Source of the DNA: Taishania sp.
GTDB taxonomy: Bacteria > Bacteroidota > Bacteroidia > Flavobacteriales_D > Crocinitomicaceae
Assembly (NCBI GenBank): GCA_030150045.1
Contig: JASLGM010000042.1
Span: 1-40,699 of the forward strand
Length of the DNA: 40,699 bases
Direction: 5' to 3'
Under the pieces are notes generated by a model, which saw only the letters and a list, made by a program, of their open reading frames with translations, was not told the origin of the DNA and did no database searches. Position numbers and translations under genes: made by a program. Shown piece after piece: positions 24,025-31,136 of this stretch (positions are counted from its first letter, which is position 1; every line of letters begins with the position of its first letter).

Positions 24025-24213
24025 TTATCGTTTTAAGTCTTTGTATACTCTCGAAGCTCTAAATAGTGCATAAGCTACCATTATCGTTGCTAATATGTAA
24101 CGTTGGTTAGTGGTCATTCCTGCAAAGAAGTTAGGAGCGAATAGTAATGCGCCTGCCCAAACCAATGCTAAGGTGATGACGAAGATTGTAAATACGTGTT
24201 TTATAGAATTCAT
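24025..24213 (-). CDS. Small two-helix membrane protein
   Basis: A 62-residue protein with two hydrophobic segments (IFVITLALVWAGALLFAP and ILATIMVAYALFRASRVY) and a short Arg/Lys tail. I do not recognise a functional family. It is credible as a gene because of its membrane-like composition, its close spacing to the PstS-like gene, and its place between tonB and that gene, where small membrane proteins of this build are often found in Bacteroidota. It lies just past the terminator-like hairpin at 24223-24260. Confidence 0.75.
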   Translation of the reverse strand: MNSIKHVFTIFVITLALVWAGALLFAPNFFAGMTTNQRYILATIMVAYALFRASRVYKDLKR

Positions 24214-24222
24214 CTTTCTGTG

Positions 24223-24260
24223 TAAAAAAAATCCCCGCTATCAAATGGATAAACGGGGAT
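24223..24260 (-). terminator. Terminator between tonB and the small membrane gene
   Basis: On the minus strand ATCCCCG (from 24260) pairs with CGGGGAT (to 24231), with an extra TATC/GATA pairing inside, followed by a run of T residues (24224-24230). It starts 19 bases after the tonB stop. It should end or reduce transcription from exbB-tonB into the downstream genes. Confidence 0.8.
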
Positions 24261-24279
24261 ATATTGTATTAAATAGTGT

Positions 24280-25173
24280 TTATTGTAATTTGAATACAAC
24301 TGGTAAATCGAAGTAAGATTTTACTGCTTTACCACCGTTTTTACCTGGTTTCCACTTCGGCATTGTTCGAATAACACGTGCAGCTTCAGCATCACATTCT
24401 TTACAACCTGCAATACCTCTAAGTACTTTTACATCGGAAATTTTTCCATCTACGTCTACAACGAAACGTAATGTTGTTTTTCCTTCGATTCCTGCAGCTA
24501 CAGCTGATTCTGGATATCTAATGTTGTTTGCAAGGTATTGTAACATTGCTTTACGTCCACCTGGGAATTCAGCATCTTCCTCCACGATAAGTGCTGGCTC
24601 ATCTGTTTTAGGTTCAATCTTTGGTTGAACTACAGGGCCTGAGGGTACGGTTGTACCAAACGCATTGTCACCTGTTTTCTCTACCGTTGAAGTACCTGCT
24701 TTAGATTCACCTAAATCGTCTTGAGTTGGAACTTTTGTGTCCACAACTTTGTCCGTTACTTTCATTTCGACAAATTCAATTTGAGCTTCTAGAACTACTT
24801 CTTGAGGCGTTTCATCAGGAATGATGATTTCCTCTTGAGGTTCTTCTTCCTCTTCTTCTTTGTCAAATACTTCTAAGTATTCTACCATTACTTCGGTTGC
24901 ATCGCCTTCATCATCTTGCGAAGAGAAGTGTCTTGATATTTCCATACCACCGTAAGCTAGTCCAAAACAAAGAATGATTGAAATCATAATGAAGATTAAG
25001 CTTCGGTTGTAATCTCTACGAATTACATATGCACCAAATTCTTTGTTTCTTCCATCAAAGACAACATCATTTCTGTTTTTTGCAGAGGTAACCGAGTTCC
25101 ATGATTTTGTTGAAAAATAATCATACAAGGAAACGATTCCAATAATAATCGCGCAAACTACTAAAATTCCCAT
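24280..25173 (-). CDS. tonB: TonB-family energy transducer
   Basis: Links the ExbB/ExbD proton channel to outer-membrane TonB-dependent transporters. The 297-residue protein has a hydrophobic N-terminus (1-19), a soluble stretch with GRNKEFGAYVIRRDY, and a second membrane segment (about 58-76). Then comes a long acidic/proline periplasmic linker (EEEEEEPQEE near 105) and a C-terminal TonB domain (about 215-297) with FPGGRKAMLQYLANNIRYPESAVAAGIEGKTTLRFVVDVDGKI. Two membrane segments are common in Bacteroidota TonB, unlike the single one in E. coli. It follows the second exbD after six bases and ends at a terminator. Confidence 0.94.
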   Translation of the reverse strand: MGILVVCAIIIGIVSLYDYFSTKSWNSVTSAKNRNDVVFDGRNKEFGAYVIRRDYNRSLIFIMISIILCFGLAYGGMEISRHFSSQDDEGDATEVMVEYLEVFDKEEEEEEPQEEIIIPDETPQEVVLEAQIEFVEMKVTDKVVDTKVPTQDDLGESKAGTSTVEKTGDNAFGTTVPSGPVVQPKIEPKTDEPALIVEEDAEFPGGRKAMLQYLANNIRYPESAVAAGIEGKTTLRFVVDVDGKISDVKVLRGIAGCKECDAEAARVIRTMPKWKPGKNGGKAVKSYFDLPVVFKLQ

Positions 25174-25179
25174 ACCAAT

Positions 25180-25812
25180 TTACTTGTTAAGTGTTTTAGA
25201 TAATAACGCGGACTCTTCAGCTTGCATTTCTGCAGTACCAAACGTAGCAACATTTGTAATTCTTAACTCATCAATTAAGTTGATGAAGTTTCCACTTGTT
25301 ACTAGGTCGTCTGTTTTTACAACAACTTTAAGCGCTTCACGGTTTTGAGCAGCTTCACGCAACAAACGTGTGTGTATTGAATCTGGAATTTGTCCAGCTC
25401 TCAATTGTTTGTCTAAGTTGTCTTTTTGTCCGAGTAAGAAACGGTTTTTGTCTGAAAGTACTTTACGTACTCCATCGGCACTGAAATTTGTTTCTTGTAA
25501 AACTGTAGCAGCTTTACCGTCAGCATTGCCTTCTGCATAGAACGCTCCTTCAAAATAGAAAACGCGATCTTCGGAAAGTAAAAACGTAACCCCGTTATTA
25601 ATTTCCATTGGTTTATTTTCTTTTTCTGTTTTAGGTTTACCTGGATAGTTAAACTCCATTACTTTGGACTTCGAAAATGTTGATGTCATTACGAAAAACG
25701 TCAAAAGTAGGAACCCTAGGTCTACCATTGGGGTCATGTCAACATGTGGTAAGGACGCTTTTTTACGTTTCTTACCTTTGCCGCCACCTCCATTGTCAAC
25801 TACTTGTGCCAT
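25180..25812 (-). CDS. exbD: ExbD-family proton channel subunit (second copy)
   Basis: A 210-residue inner-membrane protein of the ExbD/TolR family. A basic cytoplasmic N-terminus (KGKKRKK) leads to one membrane segment with the MTPMVDLGFLLLTFF signature, in which Asp31 is the conserved proton-relay residue. The rest is periplasmic, with the closing NFINLIDELRITNVATFGTAEM typical of the family. It is longer than E. coli ExbD (141). It lies one base after the first exbD copy and six before tonB. Two different ExbD proteins in one operon are usual in Bacteroidota. Confidence 0.93.
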   Translation of the reverse strand: MAQVVDNGGGGKGKKRKKASLPHVDMTPMVDLGFLLLTFFVMTSTFSKSKVMEFNYPGKPKTEKENKPMEINNGVTFLLSEDRVFYFEGAFYAEGNADGKAATVLQETNFSADGVRKVLSDKNRFLLGQKDNLDKQLRAGQIPDSIHTRLLREAAQNREALKVVVKTDDLVTSGNFINLIDELRITNVATFGTAEMQAEESALLSKTLNK

Positions 25813-25813
25813 A

Positions 25814-26500
25814 TTATTCTTCCGTTTTTCTAGGATCGGCCTTCAATGAAGTCACGAAGAAGAACTTCGTTTCATACTCACGAACACCGTCAACAAATTG
25901 TTTAACTTTCTTGTATGCCGATTTACTATCAGCCTTGATTACATACTTTGCTTTAAAGTCTTCAGGTTTCATTTTTGAACCTTTTACTTGAGCTTCAGCA
26001 TATTCATCACGACCGAAGTCTGTCATTTTTTGCTTTCCAATTAAGAACCAGTCTCTTAATTGGTTGTTTAAAGAGTCACCAGGCACGCCGTTAATTACAC
26101 GTTTCGCCAATAAATCTTTACGCTGATCCGATGATTTGTCTAAGAATGAAGGTAATTCTTGAATAGAACAACCAATATCACTTAATTCGTAAAATTTCTC
26201 AACTTGCTCTGCAGTAAAACTTACATCGTACTTTTTACCCATTGCTTCGAGAACTTGTCTTTTAGGATCGTTTTTACCTTTGATTCCAAAATAATATCTT
26301 CCTGCTTCATCTACGGTAACCGTAATGGTTGTTTCAGGAATAACTGTATCTGAAATACTCAAAGGAGATTCAACTGTTACAAGCTCTTCTGTTCGGAAAT
26401 TAGCGGATAGCATAAAGAAGGTAACCAATAGGAAAGCTAAATCCACCATCGGTGTCATGTCGATAGCAGGAGCGCTTTTTGGTTTACTTATTTTTGCCAT
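25814..26500 (-). CDS. exbD: ExbD-family proton channel subunit (first copy)
   Basis: A 228-residue ExbD/TolR-type protein: short N-terminus, one membrane segment with IDMTPMVDLAFLLVTFFML (conserved Asp20), and a periplasmic domain ending in YVIKADSKSAYKKVKQFVDGVREYETKFFFVTSL. The middle portion (about 65-165) is longer than in E. coli ExbD and differs from the other copy. The two copies are thus diverged paralogues that may form a mixed channel. The gap to exbB is 31 bases. Confidence 0.93.
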   Translation of the reverse strand: MAKISKPKSAPAIDMTPMVDLAFLLVTFFMLSANFRTEELVTVESPLSISDTVIPETTITVTVDEAGRYYFGIKGKNDPKRQVLEAMGKKYDVSFTAEQVEKFYELSDIGCSIQELPSFLDKSSDQRKDLLAKRVINGVPGDSLNNQLRDWFLIGKQKMTDFGRDEYAEAQVKGSKMKPEDFKAKYVIKADSKSAYKKVKQFVDGVREYETKFFFVTSLKADPRKTEE

Positions 26501-26531
26501 TTTTTACTTTTTTAATTTATTCCGAAGAGAA

Positions 26532-27335
26532 TTATTTCACATTTTTTGCAAAGTCAGAAACGATAGCAAAGCTAGCTTCATCCATTGCATGTGTCATTTG
26601 GTCAACTTTAGTGTTGAATAAGTTAAAGAAGATAATCGCGATACATGATCCTGTAATACCCAATACTGTGTTGATTAAGGCCTCAGAAATACCTGCTGAT
26701 AATTGCGCTGTATCAGGAGCTCCACTTGACATTGCACCAAACGATTTAATCATCCCGATTACTGTACCAATCAAACCAATCAATACTGAAGTCGATGCAA
26801 TTGTAGAGATAACGATAATGTTTTTAGACATCATTGGTCCTTCTAAAGTAATTGCCTCTTCTAATTCTTTTTTCACTGCTTCAATTCTTGCTTCTTTCGC
26901 CATTGAAGTATCATCAGCTACTAATTCATATTTATTCAATCCAGCATAAACGATGTTTCCTAAAGATCCTTTTTGCTCTTCACATAGAACTTTCGCACCT
27001 TTAATATCTCCACTGTTTAATTTTGCTTTAACATCCTCGATGAATTTCTCAGTGTTTCCTTTTCCTTTGATTTTACTCATAGTTACAAAACGCTCAAGTA
27101 CGAAAATCAAAACTGTAACGTTTACTGCGATCAAAATAGGTACGATGAATCCTCCTTTATAGACAATACCTTTATAGTTACCTTGTAGAGGTTCGTTTTC
27201 TGGGTTACCATCGATAAAGTTCGCTGGGTTTCCTAAAATAAAATTGTAAATTACAATACCAATTACTAAAGCAACAACAATAGCGATCGCTGCAACAAGT
27301 GCTGAAAAACCTCCAGCTGATTTTTTACTACTCAT
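26532..27335 (-). CDS. exbB: ExbB/TolQ/MotA-family proton channel subunit
   Basis: A 267-residue inner-membrane protein that forms the proton channel with ExbD and powers TonB. Membrane segments are seen near residues 12-33, at VPILIAVNVTVLIFVLERF, and in the conserved C-terminal pair (IIVISTIASTSVLIGLIGTVIGMIKSF and GISEALINTVLGITGSCIAIIFFNLF). GLIGTVIGMI is the family core motif. I start at the ATG at 27335 (MSSKKS); a GTG at 27377 would add 14 residues with no family likeness. It is the first gene of the exb-tonB operon. Confidence 0.94.
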   Translation of the reverse strand: MSSKKSAGGFSALVAAIAIVVALVIGIVIYNFILGNPANFIDGNPENEPLQGNYKGIVYKGGFIVPILIAVNVTVLIFVLERFVTMSKIKGKGNTEKFIEDVKAKLNSGDIKGAKVLCEEQKGSLGNIVYAGLNKYELVADDTSMAKEARIEAVKKELEEAITLEGPMMSKNIIVISTIASTSVLIGLIGTVIGMIKSFGAMSSGAPDTAQLSAGISEALINTVLGITGSCIAIIFFNLFNTKVDQMTHAMDEASFAIVSDFAKNVK

Positions 27336-27405
27336 AATCAAATGTTTAAATTCGTATACATTTTTTGTTCTTATCACAAACTTAATAAATCATTTTACAT
27401 ATATA

Positions 27406-27413
27406 CAAATCTA
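27406..27413 (-). promoter_or_regulatory. -7 promoter box of the exb-tonB operon
   Basis: The minus strand reads TAGATTTG, an exact TAnnTTTG match about 70 bases upstream of the exbB ATG. No good -33 TTG is visible at the usual spacing. Confidence 0.45.
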
Positions 27414-27510
27414 CCTGCTCAATGGACCTGTTTTTTTATTAAACGGGGCTTATTTTTAGATAAAGGTGTCATCTAATCAATTAAAAGGGGTGTTTGTCTT
27501 GTCTTTTGAT

Positions 27511-27526
27511 TATTAGCACGCTAATA
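27511..27526. promoter_or_regulatory. Operator-like 16-bp palindrome
   Basis: TATTAGC and GCTAATA are perfect inverted repeats separated by AC. The site lies about 100 bp upstream of the exb promoter box and 200 bp upstream of that of hutU. Its size fits a dimeric repressor or activator site. The protein that would bind is unknown. The rest of the 418-base gap between exbB and hutU is AT-rich with no gene. Confidence 0.3.
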
Positions 27527-27726
27527 TGGGGTTTGACTGTTTTTTTATTCGCTTTCTGTGAGTTACAACCCTTTTTATTTTGTTTTGGTAAAATTTTGTT
27601 TACATACTTTTCACACAAACTTAACATGGCTTTTTTCTAACTTTTGCTCTCTTTTTTATTGAGGATTTTTTTCGATTGGGGTCTAATTTTTCAACTAGAA
27701 TAACGGTTAATCTCCTTTTTAAAGCT

Positions 27727-27734
27727 TAAATTTG
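27727..27734 (+). promoter_or_regulatory. -7 promoter box of hutU
   Basis: TAAATTTG is an exact TAnnTTTG match 19 bases before the hutU ATG. A TTA 17 nt upstream is the closest candidate for the -33 part. Confidence 0.5.
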
Positions 27735-27753
27735 AAGGATAATTTCATCTGTT

Positions 27754-29748
27754 ATGACATTCAAAGAAGCAATATCCCAAGGGATTCCTAATTCTATTCC
27801 TGAAATACAAATATTTGAAGAAGCAATCAATCATGCTCCTAAACGTAAAGAGATACTTACTGCGGAGGAAAAACAATTGGCTTTAAAAAATGCTTTGCGT
27901 TATTTTCCTAAGGAACAACATGCTGAATTACTTGTTGATTTTAAACAAGAGTTGGATCAGTATGGTCGTATTTATATGTTGAGGTATCGACCAGATTATA
28001 AAATGTATGCTAGGCCGATCGAAGATTATCCCGGCAAATCACTACAAGCAAAAGCAATCATGTTAATGATCCAGAATAATTTGGATTATGCTGTAGCACA
28101 ACATCCACATGAGCTGATAACGTATGGAGGGAATGGTGCTGTTTTTCAGAATTGGGCCCAGTATCGTTTGGTTATGCAATACTTAGCAGAAATGGAAGAT
28201 GATCAAACTTTAGTTATGTATTCTGGACATCCATTAGGATTATTCCCGTCTCATAAAGATGCTCCTAGAGTTGTTGTTACGAACGGAATGATGATTCCAA
28301 ATTATTCTAAATCGGATGATTGGGAACGATTTAATGCGCTTGGTGTAACGCAATATGGTCAAATGACTGCCGGGTCTTATATGTATATTGGTCCACAAGG
28401 TATAGTTCACGGTACAACAATTACGGTTCTGAATGGTTTTAGAAAGATTGGTAAATCACCTAAGGGAGGGTTGTTTGTGACTTCTGGATTAGGAGGAATG
28501 AGTGGCGCGCAACCTAAAGCAGGCACAATCGCAGGATGTATTACGGTTTGTGCGGAGGTTAATGAAAAAATCACTAATATCCGATTGGAGCAAGGTTGGG
28601 TACATGAGGTGGTTAAAGATTTAGATGAGTTAGTTACGCGTGTTCGTCTAGCTAAAGAAAAAAATGAAATAGTTTCTATCGCTTATCTTGGTAATGTTGT
28701 TGATGTATGGGAAAAATTTGCAGCTGAAAATGTTAATATTGATTTAGGTTCAGATCAAACTTCGTTGCATAATCCTTGGGCTGGTGGTTACTATCCTGTC
28801 AATCTTTCTTTTGACGAAGCAAATGTTATGATGGCAGAATACCCTGAACTCTTTAAGGAAGAGGTTCAATCTTCCTTAAGAAGACATGCAGATGCAATCA
28901 ATAAGCATACAGAAAAAGGAACTTATTTCTTTGATTATGGAAATGCATTTTTGTTAGAAGCATCTAGAGCAGGTGCTGATGTTATGAATGATAAACCAAC
29001 TTTAGGAAGGGAGTTTAAATATCCTTCTTATGTCCAGGATATCATGGGACCAATGTGTTTTGATTATGGTTTTGGTCCTTTTCGATGGGTATGTGCTTCT
29101 GGGAAACCAGAAGATCTACAACTGACTGATGAACTAGCTTGTGCAGTTTTAGAAGAAATGAAATTGACATCTCCAGCTGATATTCAACAACAAATGGAGG
29201 ATAATATTCACTGGATTAGAGGAGCACAAGAGAATAAATTAGTTGTTGGATCTCAAGCTCGTATTTTATATGCGGACGCTGAAGGACGAATGAAGATAGC
29301 TCAGGCGTTTAATGAAGCAATTAAAGCAGGGAAAATTGGACCAGTTGTTCTTGGTCGAGATCATCACGATGTTTCAGGGACAGACTCTCCTTATAGAGAA
29401 ACCTCAAATATCTATGATGGGTCACGTTTTACTGCTGATATGGCCATTCAAAACGTAATAGGGGACTCATTTAGAGGAGCAACTTGGGTTTCTATCCATA
29501 ATGGTGGTGGCGTAGGTTGGGGTGAAGTAATCAATGGAGGATTTGGGATGCTGTTAGATGGAACCCCTGAAGCTGGAAGAAGATTAAAGTCTATGTTGCA
29601 TTGGGATGTAAATAATGGAGTAGCAAGAAGAAGTTGGGCTCGTAATGAAGGTGCTATTCAAGCAATACAAAGAGCAATGGATTTAGAACCTAAGCTAAAA
29701 GTTACAATGCCAAATTTTGTTGATGAAGCACTGTTCGAAGGTCTCTAA
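27754..29748 (+). CDS. hutU: Urocanate hydratase
   Basis: A cytoplasmic enzyme of histidine degradation that hydrates urocanate to imidazolonepropionate using tightly bound NAD+. The 664-residue protein has family signatures: YGGNGAVFQNWAQYRL, MTAGSYMYIGPQGIVHGT, TSGLGGMSGAQPKA, the FGPFRWVCASG segment with the active-site-region Cys near 447, and GRDHHDVSGTDSPYRETS near 533-550. It is about 100 residues longer than the Pseudomonas enzyme (about 557), in line with a longer form known in Bacteroidota. No hutH, hutI or hutG lies nearby, so the pathway genes are scattered. It has its own promoter and terminator. Confidence 0.95.
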   Translation: MTFKEAISQGIPNSIPEIQIFEEAINHAPKRKEILTAEEKQLALKNALRYFPKEQHAELLVDFKQELDQYGRIYMLRYRPDYKMYARPIEDYPGKSLQAKAIMLMIQNNLDYAVAQHPHELITYGGNGAVFQNWAQYRLVMQYLAEMEDDQTLVMYSGHPLGLFPSHKDAPRVVVTNGMMIPNYSKSDDWERFNALGVTQYGQMTAGSYMYIGPQGIVHGTTITVLNGFRKIGKSPKGGLFVTSGLGGMSGAQPKAGTIAGCITVCAEVNEKITNIRLEQGWVHEVVKDLDELVTRVRLAKEKNEIVSIAYLGNVVDVWEKFAAENVNIDLGSDQTSLHNPWAGGYYPVNLSFDEANVMMAEYPELFKEEVQSSLRRHADAINKHTEKGTYFFDYGNAFLLEASRAGADVMNDKPTLGREFKYPSYVQDIMGPMCFDYGFGPFRWVCASGKPEDLQLTDELACAVLEEMKLTSPADIQQQMEDNIHWIRGAQENKLVVGSQARILYADAEGRMKIAQAFNEAIKAGKIGPVVLGRDHHDVSGTDSPYRETSNIYDGSRFTADMAIQNVIGDSFRGATWVSIHNGGGVGWGEVINGGFGMLLDGTPEAGRRLKSMLHWDVNNGVARRSWARNEGAIQAIQRAMDLEPKLKVTMPNFVDEALFEGL

Positions 29749-29765
29749 GATTTGTTAATTATAGT

Positions 29766-29792
29766 AAAAGGGAAGGAAACTTCCCTTTTTTT
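29766..29792 (+). terminator. Terminator of hutU
   Basis: A perfect 10-bp stem (29766-29775 with 29780-29789) with a GAAA tetraloop, running into a T tract. It starts 17 bases after the hutU stop. Confidence 0.9.
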
Positions 29793-29817
29793 ATAGGATT
29801 CAATTTAGTTTAATGGC

Positions 29818-29825
29818 TATTTTTG
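29818..29825 (+). promoter_or_regulatory. -7 promoter box of the NADH dehydrogenase gene
   Basis: TATTTTTG is an exact TAnnTTTG match 29 bases before the ATG at 29855, directly after the hutU terminator. No clear -33 TTG. Confidence 0.45.
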
Positions 29826-29854
29826 TTATTCGGAATATTTAATCGTGTAGGTGT

Positions 29855-31135
29855 ATGGAAATGAGGATAGCCAAGAGTTCGAATAAGCGAGTGGTAATTG
29901 TCGGAGGTGGTTTTGGAGGATTAAAATTAGCGAGAGAGTTAGCTAAGTCAAACTTTCAGGTTGTATTGATTGATCAAAACAATTTCCATCAGTTTCAACC
30001 ATTGTTTTATCAAGTAGCAACATGTGGATTAGAATCTAGTTCCATTGTATTTCCTTTCCGAAAGATTTTTCATGGAGCAAAGAATATTCATGTTAGGTTA
30101 ACACGAGTTACAAAAATTCATCCAAATGATAATTATCTTGAAACGACACTTGGGAAAGTTGAGTTCGATCATTTAGTTATTGCAACTGGCGCGGGGAATA
30201 ACTATTTCGGAAATAAGAATGTCCAAGATAAAGCTTTTCCAATGAAAAGTTTAGCTCAATCTTTAAGATTGAGAAATACTATTTTAGAACGATTTGAGCA
30301 AGCATTAAGTGTGCCTTTTGAACAACAGAATGAATATCTGACATTCGTTATTGCTGGAGGAGGGCCGACTGGAACAGAATTAGCAGGGTCCTTGGCTGAA
30401 ATGAGGAATGAAATATTACCTAAAGATTTTCCTGAACTTGATTTTTCTAAAATGAAAATCATCTTGGTGGATGGAGGGAAGCGTGTGTTAGCAGCAATGA
30501 GTGAGAGGTCTTCAGAACAAGCGCATCATTATTTAAAAGAACTTGGAGTCGAAATTAGGTTAGCTTCTTTGGTGAAGGATTACGATGGTGATGTTGTTTA
30601 TCTTGCTGATGGATCAGAGATTAAATCCAAAACAATGATTTGGTCCGCAGGGATTAAAGGAAACATGATTGATGGTTTTTCAGAAGAGCAAATGGTCCCG
30701 GGAAATCGACTCAAAGTAGACGCTTATAATCGTGTTGAAGGGTGTAAGCATGTTTATGCAATCGGTGATATAGCCTGTATGGTTTCTGAAGAATATCCAA
30801 GAGGACATCCTCAAATGGCACAGCCTGCCATCCAAATGGGGAAAAATGTCGCGAAAAATCTTCAGGCAGTGGCGAAAGGAAAGCAAGAAACGCCATTTAA
30901 ATATAAAAATTTGGGTTCAATGGCAACAGTTGGAAAAAACAAAGCAGTTGTGGAATTACCAGGGAAACAATTTGGAGGTTTTTTTGCTTGGGCAACATGG
31001 ATGTTTGTCCATTTGAAATCAATTCTCGGAGTGAAAAATAAATTTATAGTGTTTTTGAATTGGGTGTGGAATTACTTTACCTACAACTCCTCTCTTCGCC
31101 TAATTATTAAACGAAGAGAAATTCAAAATGATTAG
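29855..31135 (+). CDS. ndh: Type II NADH dehydrogenase-like FAD oxidoreductase
   Basis: A single-subunit, non-proton-pumping NADH:quinone oxidoreductase on the inner face of the membrane. The 426-residue protein has two Rossmann motifs: VVIVGGGFGGLKLARELA near the N-terminus for FAD, and FVIAGGGPTGTELAGSLAEM for NADH. FHQFQPLFYQVAT and the second FAD contact YAIGDIACM near residue 305 are also seen. The C-terminal GFFAWATWMFVHLKSILGVKNKF region fits the membrane-binding end of NDH-2. A second ATG six bases in is also possible. The stop is separated by one base from the 3' end of the convergent helicase gene. Confidence 0.93.
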   Translation: MEMRIAKSSNKRVVIVGGGFGGLKLARELAKSNFQVVLIDQNNFHQFQPLFYQVATCGLESSSIVFPFRKIFHGAKNIHVRLTRVTKIHPNDNYLETTLGKVEFDHLVIATGAGNNYFGNKNVQDKAFPMKSLAQSLRLRNTILERFEQALSVPFEQQNEYLTFVIAGGGPTGTELAGSLAEMRNEILPKDFPELDFSKMKIILVDGGKRVLAAMSERSSEQAHHYLKELGVEIRLASLVKDYDGDVVYLADGSEIKSKTMIWSAGIKGNMIDGFSEEQMVPGNRLKVDAYNRVEGCKHVYAIGDIACMVSEEYPRGHPQMAQPAIQMGKNVAKNLQAVAKGKQETPFKYKNLGSMATVGKNKAVVELPGKQFGGFFAWATWMFVHLKSILGVKNKFIVFLNWVWNYFTYNSSLRLIIKRREIQND

Positions 31136-31136
31136 C

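Noticed and set aside
24025..24213. Dismissing the 62-codon frame as noise
   Set aside because: Kept as a gene: two clean membrane helices, four-base spacing to the next gene, no competing frame and a conserved type of location.
25677..25991. Plus-strand 104-codon frame over the two exbD genes
   Set aside because: It is antisense to two well-supported genes and has no recognisable domain.
25180..26500. A frameshifted single exbD read as two genes
   Set aside because: Each frame has its own start, full MTPMVDL signature, membrane segment and C-terminal domain, so they are two paralogues.
26479..26949. Plus-strand 156-codon frame over exbB
   Set aside because: It is the antisense shadow of the strongly conserved exbB; its hydrophobic stretches mirror the sense codons.
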